Assembly: GCF_045635475.1 (NCBI RefSeq)
Contig: NZ_JBJGXI010000046.1
Coordinates: 1 to 42,179 of the forward strand
DNA length: 42,179 nucleotides
Direction: 5' to 3'
Source of the DNA: JBJGXI01 sp045635475
GTDB taxonomy: Bacteria; Bacillota; Bacilli; Bacillales; Amphibacillaceae
Shown: positions 8,374-15,171 of the stretch, piece by piece
Layout: every line of letters starts with the position of its first letter
Numbering within the stretch: position 1 is the first letter of the stretch
The notes under the pieces: generated by a model
What the model was told of the DNA's origin: nothing
Database searches by the model: none
What the model saw: the letters and a program-made list of their open reading frames with translations, nothing else
Position numbers and translations under genes: made by a program

Positions 8374-9258
8374 ATGCAACCTATGTTAAAACCAGATGGA
8401 TTTGAATCGGAAAAGCTGTTTGTGCTCCCAGCATACATGCGCAACGAACTGACCAATCATCCGCTTACCAACTCTTTATTCATTACAGATATCGGTTACT
8501 TCCCAAAAGCCCAATACCATTATCGCGAGCGGTCAGAGGGGTGCGATACAGCTATTTTTATCTACTGTACAGAAGGCAGTGGCTGGGTGGAAATGAATCA
8601 AGGCGAAAAGATCACGATTGAAAGACAAACCTTGACTATCATCCCCACCGGGACCCCGCATCGCTATGGCTCTGATCACACCAACCCATGGAGTATTTAC
8701 TGGTTCCACCTAAAAGGAAACGACGTGAATGAACTGCTCCACGCCTTTCAGTTAACAAAACCGACCGTAATCATCCCAGTCTCCGGCTTTGTGAAGTTCG
8801 TTGAATGGTTTGATTCATGCTATAACATCATGACGTTTAAACCCTTCTCTATCCCAGATCACATCCATGCAGCACAAACGATACGCCACCTGATAAGCTC
8901 GATCGGCATGGTCGCCAGTCGTTCCAACCATAAAAGCGAGGCTTACTTGGAAGATGCGGTAAACTTCATGGCAGCGCATATCGGAAAACCGCTCAAACTA
9001 GAAGCAGTTGCTACACACATCGGACTATCCAAGCAGCATGTGATCCATGTTTTCAACCAGTTCACCGGCATGCCGCCAATTGATTTTTTCTTACGAATGA
9101 AAATGCAGCGAGCTAGTCAAATGCTCGATCTAAGCACATTAAGTGTGAAAGAAGTTGGTGCAGCAGTTGGATATGATGATCCTTACTATTTTTCTCGGGT
9201 GTTTAAGAAGGTGATGGGGAGTTCGCCTTCGCATTATCGGAGGGTGGCGAAGGGGTGA
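8374..9258 (+). CDS. AraC-family transcriptional regulator of the sugar operon
   Basis: 294 aa. The N-terminal half is the cupin-like sugar-sensing domain of AraC proteins (FIYCTEGSGWVEMNQ; IIPTGTPHRYGSD). The C-terminal 100 residues hold two helix-turn-helix units: KLEAVATHIGLSKQHVIHVF and VKEVGAAVGYDDPYYFSRVF, ending with the typical SPSHYRR. The start is the ATG six bases after AGGAGG; an upstream in-frame ATG at 8329 falls between the promoter -35 and -10 and is unlikely. Divergent from the DUF5107/GH35/cellulase-like operon, so it probably activates that operon in response to a sugar. The inducer cannot be read from the sequence. Confidence 0.9.
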   Translation: MQPMLKPDGFESEKLFVLPAYMRNELTNHPLTNSLFITDIGYFPKAQYHYRERSEGCDTAIFIYCTEGSGWVEMNQGEKITIERQTLTIIPTGTPHRYGSDHTNPWSIYWFHLKGNDVNELLHAFQLTKPTVIIPVSGFVKFVEWFDSCYNIMTFKPFSIPDHIHAAQTIRHLISSIGMVASRSNHKSEAYLEDAVNFMAAHIGKPLKLEAVATHIGLSKQHVIHVFNQFTGMPPIDFFLRMKMQRASQMLDLSTLSVKEVGAAVGYDDPYYFSRVFKKVMGSSPSHYRRVAKG

Positions 9259-9510
9259 TGTGGTGGTTTGTTAGGATGGAATATTTTTGAGCGGTTGAAG
9301 ATTTTTTAGAATTAATATTGAGGGGCGAAACACGGGGTCAGTTCTCTCGTCTCATTTGAGTATTGCGGAAGGGAGATCCATTGGCAATGTTTAGCCATAA
9401 TTAGCGCAGATACTATAGTCCGCCACCATTGACTTAACTTTTGTCCGTGTTGAGGAACAATCGCAGGTCTGCAATAAATAATGCCAATAGGCACACCTGC
9501 TCAAGTATGA

Positions 9511-9589
9511 TAACACGGACAATCCGATTCTAAGCATCCGCTGGCGGGGCCCCGTCCCCTTCCAGCAAATGCTAAGAATCGGGCGTTAC
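9511..9589. repeat. large GC-rich hairpin repeat
   Basis: Outer arms of 14 bases (CCGATTCTAAGCAT and ATGCTAAGAATCGG) pair with one mismatch; inner CTGG/CCAG and GGGG/CCCC segments continue the stem, and TAACAC/GCGTTA may extend it outward. It is far richer in GC than the surrounding DNA. The position between genes and the palindromic shape suggest a REP- or MITE-like interspersed element. The 250 bp to its left (9,312-9,500) encodes only a shadow frame and may belong to the same element. Confidence 0.65.
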
Positions 9590-9651
9590 AGTCAATGGCA
9601 AGCAGCTACGCTGTAGCTCTAGCTCTCTTGTTTAAAATCACTGTACCATTA

Positions 9652-9727
9652 GTGGCTCACAGCTCCGCAAATGGTGGCTCTATTTTCCGCAATCGGTGGC
9701 TCAAAACTACGCATAAGCGGCTCAACT
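9652..9727. repeat. 21/22-bp tandem repeat, about 3.5 units
   Basis: The word GTGGCTC recurs at 9652, 9674 and 9696, and GCGGCTC at 9717. Each is followed by a variable 4-6 bases, then (C/A)CGCA(A/T)(A/T). The fixed words are separated by drifting spacers, so period rather than full sequence is conserved. No gene uses this stretch. Confidence 0.75.
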
Positions 9728-9743
9728 CACAGCAATAATCAAC

Positions 9744-9893
9744 TTACCTTAAACTCTCAATTATTTTTATCATTCTTTCATGCTTTTCATTATCAAACGA
9801 TTTTACTAGACCTTTAGTTTTCTTAACTGGCCTTGGATAGGTATTAGAAGCCTTTTTCACTTTTGAGGAATTCTTATCTTCGTTTTCATACAT
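9744..9893 (-). CDS. small basic protein, candidate second antitoxin of a SpoIIS-like module
   Basis: 49 aa, lysine-rich (KKASNTYPRPVKKTKG), ending in a charged helix KHERMIKIIESLR. The start is the ATG seven bases after AGGAGG; an earlier in-frame ATG has no site. Its ribosome site and spacer are the right arm and T-run of the hairpin at 9895-9939, so translation initiation may depend on whether that hairpin forms. Third in a run with a SpoIISA-like membrane toxin and another small basic gene, the arrangement of spoIISABC in B. subtilis. The antitoxin role is inferred from position, size and charge; it could be an unrelated small protein. Confidence 0.55.
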   Translation of the reverse strand: MYENEDKNSSKVKKASNTYPRPVKKTKGLVKSFDNEKHERMIKIIESLR

Positions 9894-9894
9894 A

Positions 9895-9939
9895 AAAAAA
9901 CCTCCTTTTGCTTTTATATTATGCAAAAGAAGGTTTTTT
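9895..9939 (-). terminator. terminator-like hairpin that contains the next gene's ribosome site
   Basis: Arms AAAAAACCTCCTTTTGC (9895-9911) and GCAAAAGAAGGTTTTTT (9923-9939) with one mismatch and an 11-base loop. Read on the minus strand it ends in a run of T, as an intrinsic terminator does after the preceding 55-aa gene. Its right arm is also the AAAAGGAGG ribosome site of the 49-aa gene. It could act as an attenuator or a translational lock. Confidence 0.65.
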
Positions 9940-9963
9940 ATGTGAATGGCTTATCCAATTAAA

Positions 9964-10131
9964 TTAATATACATTTTCCAGAATTCTATCTTCAAATTCT
10001 CGTCTTTTTCGAGTAGAACTTGTTAGAGACTCTCTACGAATCTTAGTTTTTGGCTTTTTGTTAGAATTCGCTTGGCTTTGCTTTTTCAGTTGCTCTCTCA
10101 ATCGATTACGAGCCTCATCAGTTAATGGCAT
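9964..10131 (-). CDS. small basic protein, candidate SpoIISB-like antitoxin
   Basis: 55 aa: MPLTDEARNRLREQLKKQ, then an Asn/Lys-rich stretch and SLTSSTRKRREFEDRILEN. A Ser/Thr-rich segment followed by Arg-x-Phe and a charged helix recalls B. subtilis SpoIISB (56 aa), a disordered antitoxin that wraps the SpoIISA cytosolic domain, but the similarity is only of general character. The start is the ATG six bases after GGAGGTG; an earlier ATG eight codons upstream lacks a site. It begins 64 bp after the SpoIISA-like gene on the same strand. Confidence 0.6.
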   Translation of the reverse strand: MPLTDEARNRLREQLKKQSQANSNKKPKTKIRRESLTSSTRKRREFEDRILENVY

Positions 10132-10195
10132 GAAAGCCACCTCCTTCAAGTACATTTCTTCATTACTTTTCTTAATTGTATCACATTAAGTAATG

Positions 10196-11206
10196 CTAAT
10201 CCACTTTTTCAAAGGCCTCAAACACATAAGTTAAGTTAGCTACATGAGATCCATCTGCTTCATGTAAATAACCATCAGGTCCTCTTAAAACAATAAACAA
10301 ATTTTTTTCATTTGTGTAAATAGGTACAATATATACTTGTTGAAAATTCTTTCTTTCAAGTTCAATCGGTACTCCATCTAATAACCTTAATAAAATAACT
10401 TCTTGAATGTCTTGCTTTTTCTCTTCATCATTCAATGTATCAAAAAGATTTTTTGCCATGTGTTCATAATGGAAACTATGAACTTTTGAAATATGAGTTA
10501 GGCATTGATAACCTTCATCAAGTATTTCATCTATATTTGAGAACGATGATTTAATTACATAAATATTAACTTCAAACTCAAATTCAGAAGTGTAATCTGA
10601 CAAAAACATACGTAGTCTCTCTTTGAAAGGAATATGAGAAGGAATTTTGTCGTATATGTTTGCAGCGTCTTGTATTTTATCAGAGCATGCAATAACTCGG
10701 TCTAAAAATGCTTGTGCTTGTTGCTTGTTGCTTTCAAGATAATCCACTAACTCTTCTTGATGTTGAAGTTCTGCCTTTCCAATTTTAAGAACAATTGGAG
10801 TGTTAAATATCGCAATATCAACAAAGATTATAATCGTTGCTGTCATAATAATGACTTGCCAATCATCAACTGTGAATGGCTCTACGAAGAATCTTACTGC
10901 CATTACGATAAAGTAGATTGCGTAGAGCGATCTTCTGAACTTTTGTTTATTATACTTATACCATTCACTAGATTTACGCTTCCAGGACAATATAAATTCT
11001 TTTTTTTCTTTGTTTATCTTTTCTGCAGGCTTGTGTTCTTTTTCCACAGACCTTTGCATACTGGATACTTTTTCTCTCCGACATTTCTTCCACCAGATTA
11101 TTCTCCAATAAAAGAACACATTCCCGGTGCTTACAATCCAAATGAAGATAATATAAGCAAGCAAAGTCGAAACTCCAACGTATAGTGAAATATCATTTAT
11201 ATTCAT
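10196..11206 (-). CDS. spoIISA: SpoIISA-like membrane toxin with long basic linker
   Basis: 336 aa (B. subtilis SpoIISA is 248). A first membrane helix (about residues 8-30) is followed by some 60 mostly basic residues rich in Lys/Arg/Trp, two more helices (LYAIYFIVMAVRFF and IIMTATIIIFVDIAIF), and a cytosolic half beginning ELQHQEELVDYLE that resembles the GAF-like SpoIISA domain. Three helices then a cytosolic domain is the SpoIISA topology, and the EPF-x-W-x(18)-D pattern near helices 2-3 parallels B. subtilis EPT. SpoIISA kills by membrane damage unless SpoIISB binds. Start: the ATG after GAGGTG, though the spacing (14) is long; ATGs 14 and 17 codons upstream have no site. Two small basic genes follow. 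The long linker is unusual. Confidence 0.7.
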   Translation of the reverse strand: MNINDISLYVGVSTLLAYIIFIWIVSTGNVFFYWRIIWWKKCRREKVSSMQRSVEKEHKPAEKINKEKKEFILSWKRKSSEWYKYNKQKFRRSLYAIYFIVMAVRFFVEPFTVDDWQVIIMTATIIIFVDIAIFNTPIVLKIGKAELQHQEELVDYLESNKQQAQAFLDRVIACSDKIQDAANIYDKIPSHIPFKERLRMFLSDYTSEFEFEVNIYVIKSSFSNIDEILDEGYQCLTHISKVHSFHYEHMAKNLFDTLNDEEKKQDIQEVILLRLLDGVPIELERKNFQQVYIVPIYTNEKNLFIVLRGPDGYLHEADGSHVANLTYVFEAFEKVD

Positions 11207-11661
11207 GTTTTTTGTTAAGTCACCTCTTTTAATAAGGCCCTTTTCCATGATTCTCAATTGTTATAGGCCTTTCTCCTTGGCAAATGTCCCTCTTGTCCTA
11301 TTCTTCAAGCTGATCACTGTTTTTAAAAAATTCCTACTAGTACCAATAATGGACTGCATACCTAAATAAATTATTGCACCTTTAGCAGTTGTATGCATAT
11401 ATTTTCATGATAAATCATAAGGTCATTTTCTTAATGAAAATTTGGTTCCTCATAAATTCTCTGATAATAAATATTTAGCTTTAGCTCCAAATAATTAATT
11501 AAAGATTTATTTATTAAAATCTACTATTATTTTATCTATATTTCTATACCTTCTAAGAGTTCAGTTGACTTTAAAAGATTCGATTGTCAAATTGATTTGG
11601 ATAAGAAATTCTTGGGGCTAACCATTTCAATAAGAGACAACCTTTATCATATGGTGTGGTG
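11207..11661. other. intergenic, nothing recognisable
   Basis: AT-rich spacer upstream of the SpoIISA-like gene. No supported ORF or structured element was seen on either strand. The part next to 11,662 continues from the broken DUF262 gene but its other frames do not read as DUF262 sequence. Confidence 0.4.
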
Positions 11662-11922
11662 TCAGGAACTACCTGCATCTATAGAGTTAACCATATAAGA
11701 ATTTAGATAGTACCAATCATACTTTGAAACATTCTCTTTTGTTGCATCCATATCAACTCTGTAGTTTAGATTAAATCGGTAAAATATATCATCTAGTAAT
11801 GATTTAATTGGTGTAAATGCTTGTTTACTATCGTTCCACTTATATTCCCTTTGATAAAAATCTACTTCATATTTCTTTGAAAATACATTTCCTAATGTGA
11901 CTGGTGAAGGATTTAATCCCAT
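11662..11922 (-). pseudogene. N-terminal fragment of a DUF262 (GmrSD-type) protein
   Basis: 86 residues with the DUF262 N-terminal pattern: VFSKKYEVDFYQREYKW (the Y-Q-R-x-Y-x-W block) then SLLDDIF and YDWYYLNSYMVN. The frame stops just before the DGQQR block expected next, and the remaining several hundred residues are absent downstream. The start and AGGAG site are intact, so this is a truncated remnant of a GmrSD-like modification-dependent nuclease or relative. A short product could still be made, without nuclease activity. Confidence 0.7.
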
Positions 11923-13174
11923 ATTCCCACTCCTAATAATTATGTTATTACCACTTTTGCGATTTATAAGGTAATAAAGTTAATCTGACCTGTCACTGTA
12001 AGGTTAAAAGAGGAAATAAAATTTAGATGGTTATTCAAAAACAATAACTAGATTTATAACTCTTTATTTATAAACATTACTATATTGATCAAAACAACAC
12101 CTGGATCATCCATAATCGTCTTTATCTAAAAATCCAATATTTTCATCATGTACATGTCTTACTACTTCGGTTATTGATCTTTTTTCCTTAATCATCATTT
12201 CACCCTAGGTTAATTCTTAGTTCTCCTATTCGACAAAACCACGGGAATTCCTGCAAACAATACACCTATTCCAATTTATTACAAATTACTATCTGCAGCT
12301 TGAGCAACTCCTTCCGCCTATCTATCTAAAACAATCATCGATCAACCAATAATTCTTCTTTTTTACTATTTTTTGTAAAAAGTGATATGTATACTGTGGT
12401 GCTTTATTTACGGCTTCATAAATGGTTTTAAAAAAGAGTAAACCGTTGTTTAATCAGGGAAACAAACGTATTACCCTCCACGTTCACAAGTGTCCATAAC
12501 ATTGGTCTGCCCATTGCTACTTGCTTCTGCTTTTACGTTGGATTTGTTCGACAATGTCGTTAATTTTCTTCCATTTAAATCGATCGCAATTAAGAAAATT
12601 GTAAATCGATCGCCCGCAACAAATCACAAAAAATTTCAATCCATTTCCCTGTCAAAATTAAAATATGACTTACAGGTCATGGTATTAACAATTGATCTCT
12701 TTCATAATAACTACGTGCACTATGTTAATGTCACAATCATGTCATGTATTTATCATCGTCCAATCAATACGAACGATGATTTTTATTTCGTATTTCGCCA
12801 ATTCTCTCACTCGGTTTAAGCCCAACTTCTCATATTTAAAATAAAAAACAATAACCATTTCCATTTTATTACATAATACCACCTATAGCGTGTGTTCTTC
12901 CCTTGTCTCTAATTAGATAATAGTAAGAAAGCAATCTTCTCTTCAGCTTGAAGATTAGAGTGGCAAGTATGTAGCTGATAATCAGTGAGATTACATGACA
13001 AAAGCTGGCTCATATCAGCGAATATAGCTATCTATTAACCCAAGAACCAACTAAATAAAAATTTTTCCATCATATTTACCACTTAATGTAAAAACTAGCC
13101 TTACGCGACGTGGTGTATTCCAATGATCGCTTCCATAATAGTTTGCATAATAGTTTTTAAAAGGAAGTTTAACG
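11923..13174. other. 1.25-kb gene-poor region with gene debris
   Basis: No convincing gene. A 30-codon minus-strand frame (12,106-12,198; MMIKEKRSITEVVRHVHDEN...) has a weak GGTGAA site and may be a small protein or a scrap. Around 12,240-12,330 the minus strand reads like the tail of a broken membrane protein (GIGVLFAGIPVV with stops upstream). A 109-aa plus-strand frame at 12,490 lacks a ribosome site. The direct/inverted repeat at 12,560-12,613 is listed separately. The debris suggests repeated insertion and loss. Confidence 0.45.
12560..12613. repeat. paired AAATCGATCGC words with an inverted AATTTTCTT repeat
   Basis: AAATCGATCGC occurs at 12,577-12,587 and 12,603-12,613, with 26 bp between starts. 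Between and around these, AATTTTCTT (12,562-12,570) and AAGAAAATT (12,592-12,600) are inverted. Compact repeats in AT-rich DNA upstream of a DnaD-like replication gene could be an origin or operator; with only two copies this is weak. Confidence 0.4.
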
Positions 13175-13417
13175 GTGAATAGTGACGAAGCAAAAAGAGA
13201 GTTAGGTAGATATATTCGCGCACAAAGAAAATATACTGGTTTAACTCTTGAAGAAGCTGCTCATAGAGCTGGACTAGATTTTAATAATCTAAGCAGAGTT
13301 GAACGAGGGGAACAATTGCCAAAGTCTACTACTTTGTTTAAGTTAGCAATGGTGATTCCTTTAAATCTCAACTATCTGGCTAAAAATTACATACACTACA
13401 TTGATATGAATGAATAG
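13175..13417 (+). CDS. XRE-family helix-turn-helix regulator
   Basis: 80 aa with GTG start; AAAAGGAAG lies upstream at a workable distance. The whole protein is one Cro/C1-type domain: LGRYIRAQRKYTGLTLEEAA, then HRAGLDFNNLSRVERGEQLP and STTLFKLAMVI. The SRVERG segment is the usual recognition-helix end. It is first in a cluster with a ComK homologue and a DnaD-like protein, so it probably represses or times that cluster. Such short XRE proteins are common in integrative elements and phages. Confidence 0.85.
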   Translation: MNSDEAKRELGRYIRAQRKYTGLTLEEAAHRAGLDFNNLSRVERGEQLPKSTTLFKLAMVIPLNLNYLAKNYIHYIDMNE

Positions 13418-13505
13418 TGCCTCGGTCTCTATGAATCTAGCATCTGTTAATCCCACTACAAGCGTTTCCTCGAAAAAAAATCCCCAATCAAAAGGAGTGT
13501 CTCCA

Positions 13506-14000
13506 TTGTCCGAAATCCTCTCCACCTATGACATTAATCCATCCACATTAAGTTTATTACCTGCTCCAAATATAGAATATGACACCGTTGTTTACGAACC
13601 CGATCGAATATTTCATGTCAAACAAACACCGCTGCAAATCATTAAGAAAGCTTGCTTGGAAAATGGTGCCTCGTATGAAGGCAGACGGGCATCGGTTATT
13701 CACCTTACCGCCAGCAAGCAAAAAGTTCCGATTCCGGTAAGTATATGTAAGCACATCTACGTCTTCCCTAATGCGTCTCCTAGTCAATTCCTCTGTCGTT
13801 GGATCTTCTATCACCATGTTTCATCCATCAAGTCGAAATCCCAAAATGGAAATGACCAGTCGATCATCACCTTTAAAAATGGACAGCAGCTGCCAATGCA
13901 AGAATCCCTTAACTTGTTAGAAAAGCAAATGTACCGCACCGCCATGTGTATCGCTCACTTTTCTTCGCAGCCTAATCAACGCATAACCCGGTTTATTTAA
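13506..14000 (+). CDS. comK: ComK-like competence transcription factor, short C-terminus
   Basis: 164 aa from a TTG start eight bases after AAAGGAG; a longer in-frame ATG at 13,410 overlaps the XRE gene but has no ribosome site. The TTG product begins MSEILSTYD and lines up with the N-terminus of B. subtilis ComK (192 aa). Blocks shared with ComK: TPLQIIKKAC (41-50), GASYEGRRA (54-62), IYVFP (84-88), W99 followed by HHV, ITFKNGQ (121-127), and EKQMYRTA (139-146). It ends at QRITRFI, before the region that holds FMLYPK, the MecA-binding motif of B. subtilis ComK. ComK binds AT-boxes and switches on DNA-uptake genes. Placed between XRE and replication-type genes, it may be a mobile paralogue rather than the chromosomal master regulator. 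Confidence 0.8.
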   Translation: MSEILSTYDINPSTLSLLPAPNIEYDTVVYEPDRIFHVKQTPLQIIKKACLENGASYEGRRASVIHLTASKQKVPIPVSICKHIYVFPNASPSQFLCRWIFYHHVSSIKSKSQNGNDQSIITFKNGQQLPMQESLNLLEKQMYRTAMCIAHFSSQPNQRITRFI

Positions 14001-14032
14001 ACCAATCCCCCATAATGAAAGGAAGTTTACCC

Positions 14033-14842
14033 ATGAACTATATTAAAGAAATCAATGCCTTTTATAACATCATTGAGACAAATCCACTCTCGGCCTCTGC
14101 TTGCACCTTGTGGCACACCCTGATGCATATTAGCAACAGAACCGGCTGGAAACCAACATTTACTGTGGCAGCAGCCGTACTTAAACTAAAATCAGGATTA
14201 AAAGACAGCTCTTTCAAACGAGCAAGAGAAGAATTGCAGCACAAAGGATTTATTAGCTTCCAATCCCAAGGTGGAAATCAAGCAGCTGTCTATCAAATAA
14301 TCAGCCTGTCGTCCAATATGGACCACAGTACGGACTACTGTTCGGACCAGACTATGGACCAGAGCACGGACCACAGTGTGGACCGCAGTGCGGACCCATT
14401 ATATAAACAAAACAATACAAAACAAAAAGAAAAAAATAATACAACAGACGCACATGATTTCTACGCTGACAATTTCGGTGACATCTGCCCATTCATTGTC
14501 AATGAGATCGCAACTTGGACTAATGATGTTGGTGATGCATTAGTTGTGGAAGCAATAAAGCGTGCCGTGAGTCGTAACATCTTATCCTGGAGTTATGTTG
14601 AGAAGATTCTACTGTCGTGGAAGGACAAAGGAATTCGCAGTGTGGAAGCTGCTCGTGCTGAAGGAATTGCGTTTATTACCCAGCGGAAGAAGAAACTGCC
14701 TCGAAGTAGTCGAGGTGGGAGACGGGAAGTTGTGCCTGAGTGGTTTGAGGATAGGGATCTGAAGAATGACGTGCGTAGAAATCCGGTAAGTGATGAAGTG
14801 AATGCTGAAGTTATGGAAATTGCAAGAAGGTATCAGAAGTGA
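14033..14842 (+). CDS. DnaD/DnaB_2-domain replication protein, phage or plasmid type
   Basis: 269 aa; start at the ATG seven bases after AAAGGAAG. Residues 1-90 form a winged-helix-like domain (SACTLWHTLMHISNRTGW, FKRAREELQHKGFISF). A low-complexity linker of four-residue repeats (about 96-122) follows. The C-terminal domain (DNFGDICPFIVNEIATW, then LSWSYVEKILLSWKDKGI) carries the Y-x-x-x-I-L-x-x-W motif of DnaD C-terminal domains, followed by a basic tail. Proteins of this layout act as helicase loaders or replisome organisers in Firmicute phages and plasmids. It lies 32 bp after the ComK gene, same strand. No other replication or integration gene is near, so the element is reduced or decayed. 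Confidence 0.8.
   Translation: MNYIKEINAFYNIIETNPLSASACTLWHTLMHISNRTGWKPTFTVAAAVLKLKSGLKDSSFKRAREELQHKGFISFQSQGGNQAAVYQIISLSSNMDHSTDYCSDQTMDQSTDHSVDRSADPLYKQNNTKQKEKNNTTDAHDFYADNFGDICPFIVNEIATWTNDVGDALVVEAIKRAVSRNILSWSYVEKILLSWKDKGIRSVEAARAEGIAFITQRKKKLPRSSRGGRREVVPEWFEDRDLKNDVRRNPVSDEVNAEVMEIARRYQK
14318..14398 (+). repeat. in-frame 12-bp tandem repeat in the DnaD-like gene
   Basis: Nearly seven units of the pattern NNGGACCACAGT (variants TACTGT, CAGACT, CAGAGC, CGCAGT) encode x-D-x-S/T repeats, that is, a flexible acidic/serine linker between the two domains. Because the unit is four codons, changes in copy number keep the reading frame. Confidence 0.85.
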
Positions 14843-15044
14843 TGTGAGGGGGAGGCAATAAGTAAGCCAATACTCTGGGTATGTTCAGGGTATTGACTGG
14901 TTATTTCGTTTGATACTGGTGGTTGGGATTAAAATTGGGGGCGAAGCGTTGGTATATAAGGGGTTAGATATGTGATGTGTAAAACTTGTGTGAAAAGAAT
15001 AGAATATGTATTTTTTCTTCATAACAAGTTTGAATTCTAAATAT

Positions 15045-15075
15045 AGACGAGAGAATTAATACTCTCGTCTTTTTG
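15045..15075 (+). terminator. intrinsic terminator after the XRE-ComK-DnaD cluster
   Basis: Stem AGACGAGAG / CTCTCGTCT with an 8-base loop followed by TTTTTG. It lies about 200 bp past the DnaD-like gene and is convergent with the minus-strand CBASS operon. Confidence 0.8.
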
Positions 15076-15171
15076 ATATTCTTTTATAAATCTTCTGAAA
15101 CTCCCCTTGTTGTGACTGATGTAACCTTCTAATAGAAGATGGAATTTCAATTAAATCCTTTATTGCTTCTT

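Noticed and set aside
9312..9494. 60-aa minus-strand ORF left of the GC-rich hairpin
   Set aside because: No ribosome site, no family features, and it falls in what looks like a non-coding repeat element.
10757..11185. 142-aa ORF antisense to the SpoIISA-like toxin
   Set aside because: Mirror of hydrophobic coding sequence; no ribosome site.
12490..12819. 109-aa plus-strand ORF
   Set aside because: No ribosome site before the start, odd composition (many Asn/His/Phe without domain pattern), and it covers the repeat cluster; likely chance.
13410..13505. ATG-started N-terminal extension of ComK
   Set aside because: Overlaps the XRE gene and lacks a ribosome site, while the internal TTG has AAAGGAG at correct distance and matches the usual ComK N-terminus.
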